In this document: positions 20,316 through 28,656 of the stretch, piece after piece | Numbering within the stretch: the first letter of the stretch is position 1 | How the letters are laid out: each line of letters opens with the position of its first letter | Source of the DNA: Pseudarthrobacter equi | GTDB taxonomy: Bacteria; Actinomycetota; Actinomycetes; Actinomycetales; Micrococcaceae | Direction: 5' to 3' | Assembly (NCBI RefSeq): GCF_900105535.1 | Contig: NZ_LT629779.1 | Coordinates: forward strand, 434,001 to 498,000 | Length of the DNA stretch: 64,000 nucleotides | The notes under the pieces: model-generated | What the model was told of the DNA's origin: nothing | The model's database searches: none | The model's input: only the letters and a program-made list of their open reading frames with translations | Translations under genes and position numbers: made by a program

Positions 20316-23300
20316 GTGGTGACGAATGACGCGAGGAGCACGATTGTCCTGCCCGATGCCCCGCAGGACCAGCAGGACATCCTGGACGCAGGCGGTGTGG
20401 CCTGCTGGAGCGAACCGGTGCCGATCGACACCTACGCCCCCGGGCAACCCGACCGGTATCCGCTGTTCCTGGACCGGCGGGTGTATCAGGGCTCCAGCGG
20501 CAGGGTGTATCCGATGCCGTTCATCGACAGCATTGGGGCGGAGAAGAAACCCCGGCTGTGGCAGGCCATCCACCTGGAAAACGAATATGTCCGCCTGATG
20601 CTCCTCCCGGAGATCGGCGGCCGCATCCACATCGGTTACGACAAGACCGCCGGGTATGACTTCTTCTACCGGAACAACGTGATCAAGCCCGGACTGGTGG
20701 GCCTCGCCGGGCCGTGGATTTCCGGCGGGGTGGAGTTCAACTGGCCCCAGCACCACCGGCCGGCCACCTTCCTCCCCGTGGACACCGCCGTCGAATTTTC
20801 CGTGGATGGCAGCGTCACCGTGTGGCACAGCGACCTGGACCCGCTGCAGCGGATGCGCGGCACCCACGGCGTCCGGCTGACGCCGGGCAGTTCGCTGATC
20901 GAGGTGGAGGCGCGGCTCCACAACCGGACCGACGAGCCGCAGACCTTCCTCTGGTGGGCCAACGTCGCCGCCCGGGTGCATGAGAAGTACCAGTCCTTCT
21001 TCCCCACGGACGTCACCCACGTTGCGGACCACGCCCGCCGCGCCGTCACCGCCTTCCCGCGCGCGGACCGGCCGTACTACGGCGTGGACTACCCGGCGCT
21101 CGCGGCAAAAGGCGGCGGCGATGCGGACCGGCTCGACTTCTACGCCAACATCCCCGTCCCCACCTCCTACATGGTCACGGACACCCGGGACAGCTTCTTC
21201 GGCGGGTACGACCATGCCGCCGGGGCCGGGTTCGTCCATTGGGCGGACCGCAGCATCGCCCCCGGCAAGAAGCAGTGGACGTGGGGGACCGGTCCCGTGG
21301 GCACCGCCTGGGACAGGCATTTAACGGACGACGACGGCCCGTACGTGGAGCTGATGGCCGGCGTCTTCACGGACAACCAGCCCGATTTCAGCTACCTCGC
21401 CCCCGGTGAGACGCGCACCTTCAGCCAGTACTGGTACCCCATCCGGCAGATGGGCCCGGCGCAGCAGGCAAACCTGGACGCCGCCGTCGCGCTTTCCCTT
21501 GATGACGCGGGCCGCACCGTCACCGTGGGCGTTTCCGCCACCGCCCGCCGGGACGCACGGATTGAGCTCAGGCTCGGCGAGGCGACGCTCCACACCTGGG
21601 CCGCGGTCCTCTCGCCCGCCCATCCGTTTACCGCCACGCTTCATCTGCCCGTGCCCGCCGCCGGCACCGACCTGACGCTGCGGGTCATGGACGGAGGCGC
21701 GGAAGTGATCTCGTGGACCCCTCGGCACCCCGCGGAGAACCCCGAACCGTGGGCGGCCACCGAGCCGGCGCAGCCGCAGGACATGGACAGCATGGACGAG
21801 CTGTTTGTCACCGGGACGCATCTGGCACAGAACCGGCACCCTACCCGGTCGCCGCTGCCGTACTTCGAGGAGATGCTGTGCCGGGATCCGCTGGACTCGC
21901 GCGCTTCCACCGCGCTCGCGGCCGCGAGGTACCGCAGCGGCCAGTATGCCCAGGCCCGGGACCTGCTGGAGAACGCCCTGGCCCGTCTGACCCGGCGGAA
22001 CCTGAACCCGCCCAGCGGGGAAGCGAGCTACCGGCTCGGCCTGGTCTTGGAGCGGACCGGGCATCTGGAGGAAGCCCGGGAAAACTTCGGAAAGGCTGCC
22101 TGGGACAGGGCATGGGCCCACCCGGCGCACCTGGCCCTCGCCCGGCTGGCCCTCCGGTCCGGTGACGCGGCGGAAGCACTCCGCCGGGCGGCTTTGGCGC
22201 TTGCGACAGAGGCAACCAGCCCGGAGGCCGGGCACCTGAGCTACCTCGCACTGGAACGGCTGGGGCGCCAGACGGAGAGCACCGCGCTGCTGGCGGACAT
22301 CCTGGCGGCCGACCCCCTGGATCCGGTGGCGCAGGCCCTCGCCGGAACCCTGCAGGTGGCGGATCCCAAGACCGGCCTGGCGGTGGCGTGCTGGCTGGCG
22401 CGGGCGGGGCAGTGGCAGCGTGCCCTTGACCTGACCCGCAGCGCGGAACCCGCAGACGCCCACCCGTCCTTCGGCAACCCCGGCCCGCTGCGGCACTACC
22501 TGCGCGCCGGCTGGCTCGAGGAAGTGCTGGACCCGGAGACCGCCGCCGCGGAGCGTGCCAGGGCAAGGCGCGCGGATACCACGTACGCGTTCCCCTACGG
22601 GCTGGACGACTTCGACGCGCTGCACTGGGCGCTCGAGGCCGATCCCAAGGACAGGGTGGCCCACGGGCTGCTGGGGTGCTGGCTGCTGGACGCAGGGAGG
22701 ACCACGGACGCCCTGGCGTACCTGGAGAAGGCCATGGCCCACGGTTCGCAGGATCCCGTGGTGTGGCGGAATGCCGCCCTTGCCACGGTGAATACGGGCG
22801 GGGACCCCGGCACGGCTGACCGGTACTTCCGCCGCGCCCTGGAACTGGCCCCAGGCGATGCCCGGCTGGTGTTCGAGCGTGCCGTCCTCGCGGAGGTCCG
22901 CGGGCTGCCGGCCGGGGAGCGGATCACCGCCATAGAGCAGCACGGGCCCGCCGTCCTGGACCGGGACGACCTCGCCATCCTCTACGCCAACCTGCTGACC
23001 GATGCCGGGCGGGCAGAGGACGCATTGGCCCTCCTGGCGTCCCGCAGCTTCCAGCCCTTCGAAGGCGGGGAGGGACTGGCGCTCGCGGCCTACGACCGGG
23101 CCGCCGTCCAGCAGGCCCGGCTCCTGATGGAGGAAAGCCCGACGGCGGCCGCAGCGTTGCTGCGGGACGGCATCGAGGCCCCGGCGAACCTGGGCGAGGG
23201 CCGGCATCCCGCGGACAGCATGGCTGAGCGGTTCGTGGCCTTGGGAGACGCGCTGGACCTTGCCGGCGACGCTGCTGCCGCGGCGGAGGCGTGGAACCGT

Positions 23301-23621
23301 GCCCTTCTGGCGGGCGGACCCTTGGCGGTGGACCGGCGTCCGGCAGGCTCGGCGGATTACTGGCGGGGCATCGCCTTCGTGCGGCTGGGATTGCCGGACG
23401 GCGGCGAGGACGTCTGGCGGCAGCTGGAGGCCCGGGCTGATGAACTGGACTCCGCTCCCGCTGCGCCGGACTATTTCGCGACATCGCTGCCTGAGCTGCT
23501 CCTCTTTAACACTGATACCGCAGCTTCCCGGGCCGCAGCAGCCGCGCACCTCCGGCAGCTGGCCGGTCAGGGGCGCCTGCTGGCCGCGCATGCCGGCACG
23601 AAAGAAGGGGCAGCACTGTGA
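20316..23621 (+). CDS. DUF5107 and tetratricopeptide-repeat protein
   Basis: A large 1101-residue cytoplasmic protein. Residues ~30-390 form a DUF5107 domain, a beta-sandwich resembling aldose-epimerase/galactose-mutarotase folds (MLLPEIGGRIHIGYDKTAGY; WISGGVEFNWPQHHRP). After a linker, residues ~480-1050 are TPR-like helical repeats (for example LDSRASTALAAARYRSGQYA, YRLGLVLERTGHLEEARENF). The GTG start (GTG GTG ACG) is taken from the family N-terminus. It overlaps the following glycosidase-like gene by 4 bases (GTGA). Homologues commonly sit in sugar-uptake loci, so a role in sugar recognition or processing is plausible; no activity is established. Confidence 0.83.
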   Translation: MVTNDARSTIVLPDAPQDQQDILDAGGVACWSEPVPIDTYAPGQPDRYPLFLDRRVYQGSSGRVYPMPFIDSIGAEKKPRLWQAIHLENEYVRLMLLPEIGGRIHIGYDKTAGYDFFYRNNVIKPGLVGLAGPWISGGVEFNWPQHHRPATFLPVDTAVEFSVDGSVTVWHSDLDPLQRMRGTHGVRLTPGSSLIEVEARLHNRTDEPQTFLWWANVAARVHEKYQSFFPTDVTHVADHARRAVTAFPRADRPYYGVDYPALAAKGGGDADRLDFYANIPVPTSYMVTDTRDSFFGGYDHAAGAGFVHWADRSIAPGKKQWTWGTGPVGTAWDRHLTDDDGPYVELMAGVFTDNQPDFSYLAPGETRTFSQYWYPIRQMGPAQQANLDAAVALSLDDAGRTVTVGVSATARRDARIELRLGEATLHTWAAVLSPAHPFTATLHLPVPAAGTDLTLRVMDGGAEVISWTPRHPAENPEPWAATEPAQPQDMDSMDELFVTGTHLAQNRHPTRSPLPYFEEMLCRDPLDSRASTALAAARYRSGQYAQARDLLENALARLTRRNLNPPSGEASYRLGLVLERTGHLEEARENFGKAAWDRAWAHPAHLALARLALRSGDAAEALRRAALALATEATSPEAGHLSYLALERLGRQTESTALLADILAADPLDPVAQALAGTLQVADPKTGLAVACWLARAGQWQRALDLTRSAEPADAHPSFGNPGPLRHYLRAGWLEEVLDPETAAAERARARRADTTYAFPYGLDDFDALHWALEADPKDRVAHGLLGCWLLDAGRTTDALAYLEKAMAHGSQDPVVWRNAALATVNTGGDPGTADRYFRRALELAPGDARLVFERAVLAEVRGLPAGERITAIEQHGPAVLDRDDLAILYANLLTDAGRAEDALALLASRSFQPFEGGEGLALAAYDRAAVQQARLLMEESPTAAAALLRDGIEAPANLGEGRHPADSMAERFVALGDALDLAGDAAAAAEAWNRALLAGGPLAVDRRPAGSADYWRGIAFVRLGLPDGGEDVWRQLEARADELDSAPAAPDYFATSLPELLLFNTDTAASRAAAAAHLRQLAGQGRLLAAHAGTKEGAAL

Positions 23622-24967
23622 CCGAAAACCTGGGGACTGAAACCTCCGGGAGTGAAAAACCCCGCTACCTGGGGTCCGGAACCGTGGAAGGTGACACGGG
23701 CTCCCTGACGGGAGCGCCGCCGTCGCACCTTCCGCCCCGGCTGGCCATCACCCTCTGGGACTTTTCCTGGTACACCCGCGCCGAGGACGGCGGGCCGTAC
23801 GCGGACCTCGACGCTGCGTGTGCGCGGGCGGCGGAGCTCGGATACAACGCCATCCGGATCTGCGCGGCACCGCTGCTGCTTTTCGGCGGGCTCGGCCTGG
23901 ACGCGCTCGCGGAGGACCTGGAGATCGGGGGGCTCGGCACGGCGCCCGACGGCGGGATCTACGGCCGCGGCACCCGCTGGTACGACGCCCCCGGCGGGTA
24001 CCGGCTGAACCTGCGGGAGCGCCTCATCGCGCTTTTCGACGCCGCGGAACGCCACGGGCTGGTGATCCTCCTGGCCAGCTGGGAATACCAGCAGTCCGCG
24101 GTGTTCGCCGCCTCCCCGCAGTGGTTCGAGGCCATCGACGCCGTCCCGCTGGCCGGCCGGTACCGGGTCCTGGCCGATGCCTGGGACCGGCTGATCCGCG
24201 CCGTGTCCGGGGCCGGGCACCGGGAGCGGATCGCCATGGTGGAACTGCACAACGAGGTGGATTTCTCCATCCTCCCGGCGCTGGCCGACGGCGGCACGGA
24301 GCAGGTGCAGCGGCTGCGGAAGCTGCACCCGGACCTGCTGGTGACGGCCAGTTACGGCAAGCCGCCGCACCTGGCCATGCACACCGTTCCCGAGGGCATG
24401 GGCGCCGCCCAGTTTCACGTCTACAGCTATGGGGTACTCGATGCCCTGCAGCAGCGGATCGACATCCGGTCCGAGGGGACCGACGGGTTTCCCAACGCTG
24501 CCCTGCGGTCGCTGTTGCGGGCCGATGCTCCCTCGTTTGCTGAGTACGGGCGGCTGGCGTCCTGGAAGTACCGGGCCACCGTGGTCACGGACCAGATGTT
24601 CTACGGCTACGACTGGATCGATCCCGCGGCCTGGGACACGTGGCTGGACAAGGAATACCGGCCGTACCGGGAGGTGATGTGGCGCGAGATCGAATCGCGG
24701 GTGGTGGCTATCGCCGCGTGGGCCCGGTGGAAGGACGTGCCCGCGGTGGTGGGCGAGGGGTGGATCGGCTACACACCGCTGCAGGGCGGGTTCGAGGAAG
24801 GGCCGGCGGGGCGGGAGCTGGCCGAGCACGGCATCCGCACGGCACTGGCGCACGGCGTGTGGGGGATGGTGCTGTGTTCCAACGCGGCCCCGCACCACCC
24901 CATGTGGGCTGACGCCGGGTGGCAGCGGCGCATGAACGATCTGATCCTCGGCTTTACTGTGAGCTGA
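23618..24967 (+). CDS. Cellulase-like (GH5-type TIM barrel) protein
   Basis: A 449-residue protein without signal peptide. It has a TIM-barrel layout like clan GH-A hydrolases: WDFSWYTRAEDGGPYADLDA, YNAIRIC, a likely acid/base Glu in VELHNEVDF and a possible nucleophile Glu in VVGEGWIGYTP. Absence of a secretion signal fits a cytoplasmic glycosidase acting on imported oligosaccharides. GTG start coupled to the DUF5107 gene. The AraC regulator follows 6 bases later, so all three form one unit. The specificity is unknown. Confidence 0.75.
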   Translation: MTENLGTETSGSEKPRYLGSGTVEGDTGSLTGAPPSHLPPRLAITLWDFSWYTRAEDGGPYADLDAACARAAELGYNAIRICAAPLLLFGGLGLDALAEDLEIGGLGTAPDGGIYGRGTRWYDAPGGYRLNLRERLIALFDAAERHGLVILLASWEYQQSAVFAASPQWFEAIDAVPLAGRYRVLADAWDRLIRAVSGAGHRERIAMVELHNEVDFSILPALADGGTEQVQRLRKLHPDLLVTASYGKPPHLAMHTVPEGMGAAQFHVYSYGVLDALQQRIDIRSEGTDGFPNAALRSLLRADAPSFAEYGRLASWKYRATVVTDQMFYGYDWIDPAAWDTWLDKEYRPYREVMWREIESRVVAIAAWARWKDVPAVVGEGWIGYTPLQGGFEEGPAGRELAEHGIRTALAHGVWGMVLCSNAAPHHPMWADAGWQRRMNDLILGFTVS

Positions 24968-24973
24968 GCTCCG

Positions 24974-25903
24974 GTGTCCCGTTCCGCTGCCGGGCTTCCG
25001 TTCTATCATGGACATTCCGTGACGGAAGGGGACGGGTTGGCGCGCGCCACCGGGTTCCAGAACCAGCGGCTGGTGGTGGTGCCCCGGCCGCTGGTCCGCG
25101 ATGCCCTCAGCCGTCCCATCACCCGGCACCTGGTGGTTACCGACGCCGGCGTCTTTCCCGCAGCCGCCGACCACGGCCGGCACCGGCCGGACGGCGCGGC
25201 GGAAACCATTGTGATCCTGTGCGTCGCGGGCACGGGGTGGGTGGAAACCGGCGGGGTGCGGACCGCCGTGGGTGCGGCCACCGCCGTCGTGCTTCCCGGC
25301 GGAAGAGGTGAGGCCCACGCGTACGGTGCCGCGGAAGGCGACCCGTGGACTATCTGGTGGTGCCATGTGCGCGGTGCCGATGTGGCTGACCTGCTGGACG
25401 GAGCTGGCGTGCGGGGTGCGCAGGTTATTCCGCTGGTGGCGGCGGACCGGCTGACGGCGATGCTGGACGAGATCATCAGCGCGCTGGAGAAGGACCAGTC
25501 GCCGGCCAGGCTGGTGGCCACTGCCGGGATGGCGTGGCGGCTGCTGACCGCCCTGGCCATCGACCGCCGGCTGCCGGAGAAGGGGACGCCACTGCAGCAG
25601 GCGATGAACTATTTGGAGGACCGGGTGGATGGCTCGTTCCGCCTGGCCGATCTTGCGGCGCTGGTGGGGGTGTCGTCGTCGTACCTGAGCAAGCTGTTCC
25701 GGGAGGCGACGGGCGGGGGAGTGCTGGCGCACCACACGGCGTTGAAGATGGCGCGGGCGCGGCTGCTGCTGGACACCACTGACCTGCCCATCGCCGAGGT
25801 GGGCCGCGAGATCGGGCTGCAGGACCAGTTCTACTTCTCCCGCCAGTTCCGGCGCCTGCATGGGGTGAGCCCCAGCGCGTACCGGGCGGAGCGCAAGGGC
25901 TAG
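24974..25903 (+). CDS. AraC-family regulator with cupin sensor domain
   Basis: A 309-residue AraC/XylS protein. The N-terminal sugar-binding cupin (about residues 50-150; TIVILCVAGTGWVETGG, VVLPGGRGEAHAYG, DPWTIWWCHV) precedes a C-terminal double HTH (about 205-305; FRLADLAALVGVSSSYLSKL, PIAEVGREIGLQDQFYFSRQ). Such proteins activate sugar-utilisation genes on binding their sugar. GTG start, 6 bases behind the cellulase-like gene, so it probably controls this three-gene unit. Confidence 0.87.
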   Translation: MSRSAAGLPFYHGHSVTEGDGLARATGFQNQRLVVVPRPLVRDALSRPITRHLVVTDAGVFPAAADHGRHRPDGAAETIVILCVAGTGWVETGGVRTAVGAATAVVLPGGRGEAHAYGAAEGDPWTIWWCHVRGADVADLLDGAGVRGAQVIPLVAADRLTAMLDEIISALEKDQSPARLVATAGMAWRLLTALAIDRRLPEKGTPLQQAMNYLEDRVDGSFRLADLAALVGVSSSYLSKLFREATGGGVLAHHTALKMARARLLLDTTDLPIAEVGREIGLQDQFYFSRQFRRLHGVSPSAYRAERKG

Positions 25904-26032
25904 CCCTGCTTTTCGGGTGCTTTGCTGAGGTAACCATTCAGCATCGGATCCCTGGTTGCCCGCGGAGGGGCGTGAACCATGAGGCGGGGCCTTGTAGCGT
26001 GGGGCGCGGTCAACCCCCGAAAGGTTCTTCTG

Positions 26033-27532
26033 TTGGACAGCACGCCCCGCCCCGAAAACTCCGACCCCGCGGCCGCGCGCTATCCTGGCCAAGGAACGCT
26101 GACCAAGGGGAGTGCCCGGTATTCGCGCAGGCGCGCGCCGCGATGGCTCCTGATTGCCGGCGCTTCTGTTGCTGTGCTGCTCGTGGCGGCGTTGGTGTTC
26201 GGCGGCTATTGGGCTTTCCGGCTGCAATCGAACATTAAATCGTCGGCGCTGGGTGCCGGCGGGCAGCGGTCCGAGGGCCCGGTGGATGACCGGACGGACA
26301 GGCTCCAGGTGCTGATCCTGGGCACCGATACGCGGGATGGGAAGAACGCCGCCTACGGGACGGCGGACCAGTCCTCCGGGTACGGGCAGTCCGACGTCAT
26401 GATGCTCCTGGACATTTCGGCCAACAACCAGGACGTCAATGTCATCAGTTTCCCGCGCGACCTTCTGGTGGACGTGCCGTCCTGCGAGGACCAGGACACG
26501 GACCGGCGGTATGCGGCCCGCCCCGGGGCGATGATCAACAGCGCCATGGCCGAGGCGGGAATTGGTTGCGCCGTGGACACTGTCAACGAGGTGACCGGGT
26601 TCGAGATTGACCACTTCATGATGGCCGACTTCAACTCGGTGAAGGAGCTCTCCAATGCCGTGGGCGGCGTGGACGTGTGCGTGGATGCGGCGGTGTTCGA
26701 CCCCGATTCCGGGCTGCGCCTGCCGGAGGGGACCTCGAGCGTGCAGGGCGACCAGGCGCTGGCGTTCCTGCGGACCCGGTACGCGTTCGCGGACGGCGGG
26801 GACCTGGGCCGGATCCAGGCGCAGCAGGCTTTCCTGGGCTCGCTGACCCGCAAGCTCAAGGATGAGGGGACGCTGCGGAACCCTCAGAAGGTCCTGGGCA
26901 TCGCCGACACCGTCACCCGGAACCTCACCGTGGACGACGGCCTCGCCTCGATTCCCGCGTTGCTGACCATCGCGGACCGGCTCAAGAACATCGACCCGGC
27001 CAGGGTGAACTTCATTACCGTGCCCACCGTTCCGGCCGCGAACCCCAACCGCCTGCAGCTCTCCGAACCCGCGGCAGGCAACCTGTTTGGCGCGCTGCGG
27101 CAGAGTGCCGACCTTGCCGGGCCGGCGCCCGCTCCCTCGGACGCTCCCCCTGCGGAAACGCCGAAGACCGACTACGACAAGTCGCTACAGCCGGTCCTCA
27201 TTGCCAACGGCACCACCGTTCCGGGCCGCAGCCACGACCTCACCCCCATCCTCACCGAGGCCGGGTTCACCAACCTCAGCCGGATCGAGGCGCAGCCCGC
27301 CGACGAGACCACCATCTACTACGGGCCGGACTTCGAGGATGTGGCCGCGGACGTGGCGGCATTCTTCGGTCTTCCCGCGTCCAAGGTCCAGGCGGATCCG
27401 TCCGTTTACGGCGTGCAGCTCTACCTGGGCATCGACTTCACGTCCGGCACTAAGCCCGAAGTTGCTGCGCCGAGCGCCCGGGACGTTGTTGCCCAGACTG
27501 CCGAGGACCAGAAGTGCCAGGCGGTCCGATAG
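26033..27532 (+). CDS. LytR-CpsA-Psr (LCP) family cell-wall ligase
   Basis: About 499 residues: a short cytoplasmic basic region (SRRRAPRW), one membrane helix (LLIAGASVAVLLVAALVFGG), an extracytoplasmic LCP domain (LILGTDTRDG, SDVMMLLDIS, VISFPRDLLVDVP, AFLRTRYAFADGGDLGRIQA with the conserved Arg residues) and a C-terminal LytR_C domain (PVLIANGTTVPGRSHDL onward). LCP enzymes transfer lipid-linked glycopolymers to peptidoglycan. The TTG at 26033 is preferred because GAAAGG lies 8 bases upstream and the family N-terminus fits; an ATG at 25979 with GGAGGGG upstream is the alternative. This is the last gene of the GC-rich left part. Confidence 0.88.
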   Translation: MDSTPRPENSDPAAARYPGQGTLTKGSARYSRRRAPRWLLIAGASVAVLLVAALVFGGYWAFRLQSNIKSSALGAGGQRSEGPVDDRTDRLQVLILGTDTRDGKNAAYGTADQSSGYGQSDVMMLLDISANNQDVNVISFPRDLLVDVPSCEDQDTDRRYAARPGAMINSAMAEAGIGCAVDTVNEVTGFEIDHFMMADFNSVKELSNAVGGVDVCVDAAVFDPDSGLRLPEGTSSVQGDQALAFLRTRYAFADGGDLGRIQAQQAFLGSLTRKLKDEGTLRNPQKVLGIADTVTRNLTVDDGLASIPALLTIADRLKNIDPARVNFITVPTVPAANPNRLQLSEPAAGNLFGALRQSADLAGPAPAPSDAPPAETPKTDYDKSLQPVLIANGTTVPGRSHDLTPILTEAGFTNLSRIEAQPADETTIYYGPDFEDVAADVAAFFGLPASKVQADPSVYGVQLYLGIDFTSGTKPEVAAPSARDVVAQTAEDQKCQAVR

Positions 27533-27655
27533 TTCCGTGCTGTGAGGCTGTTGGGTTTCGTCTGGGAGTGCCCGGTTAGGGTCTAAGACCCGGCGGGTGC
27601 TGTGTCCGGACATGGCGGACTGGAGCCTAATCTGACGCCTTTTCCGAGGGCGCCT

Positions 27656-27675
27656 GACGTCAGGTTGGAGTGTAG
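27656..27675 (+). repeat. 20-base repeat, copy 1 (second copy at 58414)
   Basis: GACGTCAGGTTGGAGTGTAG recurs at 58414-58433 with 18 of 20 bases identical and in the same orientation; both copies follow GCGCC plus one or two bases. Both lie in gene debris, which suggests the ends of related mobile elements or a recombination junction. Confidence 0.5.
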
Positions 27676-27866
27676 CTCACAGAGAAAAGCAACCTTCCAT
27701 TTATGCGAGTAAGAGGCCCTAGAGAATCTATTCAGAGAGCAGCCGGCATTCAGGACGGAAATTTGCACTGGAGGCTCGTTATGGACGGTGCAACCAAGTT
27801 GTGGGTCCTCTAGTTCACCTTCCACGATCTATTGGCGGGACTCCAGGGCCGCGTCATCCAAGTCAG

Positions 27867-28205
27867 AACACCCCCGCCGAAGCGGCCGCACTGATCAACT
27901 TCCTGATCAGCGACCCCGAAGTCGCAAAAACCTTCGGCACCGACCGCGGCCTCCCTGCAGCCCCCGTGGCCCAGGACGCCATCGCATCCACCCTTGACCC
28001 CATCGGCAGGCAGATCCTGGGCTACACCAAATCCATGACCGAGCAGGCCGGAGAGGCACAACCGATCACCCCCAACGGCGTCAGCGATTCCGAATCAATC
28101 CTGTCGCGGAACTTCCAATCAGTACTCTTCGGAGAACAGTCCCCGGAAGCCGCAGCGCAGAAGTTCATCGACGAGTTGCAGTCCTCGATCGACGCAACGA
28201 AGTAA
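27867..28205 (+). pseudogene. C-terminal remnant of an ABC sugar solute-binding protein
   Basis: 112 codons read as the end of a carbohydrate extracellular solute-binding protein: TPAEAAALINFLISDPEVAK, FGTDRGLPAAPVAQ, and a closing helix region (AAAQKFIDELQSSIDATK). The phrase pattern matches the C-terminal third of the intact binding protein at 40130 (AARFIDFMVNDPEVGQIFKT, SRGVPASK). The N-terminal ~300 residues, signal peptide and start are absent; upstream sequence in this frame has no family similarity. It is the leftover of a deleted ABC operon. Confidence 0.8.
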
Positions 28206-28218
28206 GACATCAAGATAA

Positions 28219-28249
28219 GGGAGAGGGAGCGCGAGGGGCTCCCTCTCCC
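28219..28249. terminator. Hairpin after the solute-binding remnant
   Basis: GGGAGAGGGAGC and its exact complement GCTCCCTCTCCC with a 7-base loop, 13 bases after the remnant's stop codon. It probably terminated the original binding-protein transcript and now insulates the PL4 promoter. Confidence 0.7.
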
Positions 28250-28428
28250 GCGGCTTTGGGCGCCCACACCCGGCCAAGACCTGAATCAGCTTTGCATATG
28301 TTGCCGCCCCGGAGACAGGACTTCCAGCCAGCTCCGACGCATTGCGCCTAGCAGTGTCTCCAGACGCACCCGCGCGGCCAGTGAAGTTCCCGCTAGTCAG
28401 CCGGGCGGGCGGCTCGTGATGACAGGTA

Positions 28429-28455
28429 TTGACGCTAGGCGGCGACACGTATAAT
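28429..28455 (+). promoter_or_regulatory. Candidate PL4 promoter TTGACG-N15-TATAAT
   Basis: A consensus -10 (TATAAT, 28450-28455) with TTGACG at 28429-28434. The 15-base spacer is short. It lies just upstream of the first LacI-type operator (28473), which would then sit at about +11. A start further downstream, closer to the gene, cannot be excluded. Confidence 0.45.
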
Positions 28456-28472
28456 CTAACGGCAACCCAAAG

Positions 28473-28484
28473 CGAAACGATTCG
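28473..28484. promoter_or_regulatory. LacI-type operator CGAAACGATTCG (PL4 distal)
   Basis: Identical to the 12-mers at 45479 and 57636. It forms a pair with 28574 (101 bp between starts). Confidence 0.75.
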
Positions 28485-28573
28485 TTTTTGCGGCTTAGCG
28501 ATAGCCCATAAGCCTGTCGAGCGCTTCGGGCAGCCACTCGATAGAATATGCGACTACCTCTCGCTGGTAAATA

Positions 28574-28585
28574 CGTAACGTTTCG
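28574..28585. promoter_or_regulatory. LacI-type operator CGTAACGTTTCG (PL4 proximal)
   Basis: Differs by one base from the perfect palindrome CGAAACGTTTCG found at 45378 and 57537. Lies 72 bp upstream of the PL4 start codon. Confidence 0.65.
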
Positions 28586-28656
28586 CTCTGGCGTGTGTTC
28601 GTCTTTCGGACCGACCGGGACGAACAGTCTAAACTCAAACGATCAAAGGAGATCCC

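Larger units (their letters stand above)
27533..28656. other. 1.1-kb junction region: gene debris and PL4 control region
   Basis: No intact gene. In order it holds ~120 bases of spacer, the 20-base repeat at 27656, ~190 bases of unrecognised lower-GC sequence, the tail of a solute-binding-protein gene (27867-28205), a hairpin (28219-28249), and the promoter and paired operators of the PL4 lyase (28429-28585). It marks the change from GC-rich chromosome to the catabolic island. Confidence 0.6.

Noticed and set aside
23567..26614. 1015-codon minus-strand ORF opposite the DUF5107/glycosidase/AraC unit
   Set aside because: Mirror frame of GC-rich coding sequence; spans several real genes and their gaps, composition not protein-like.
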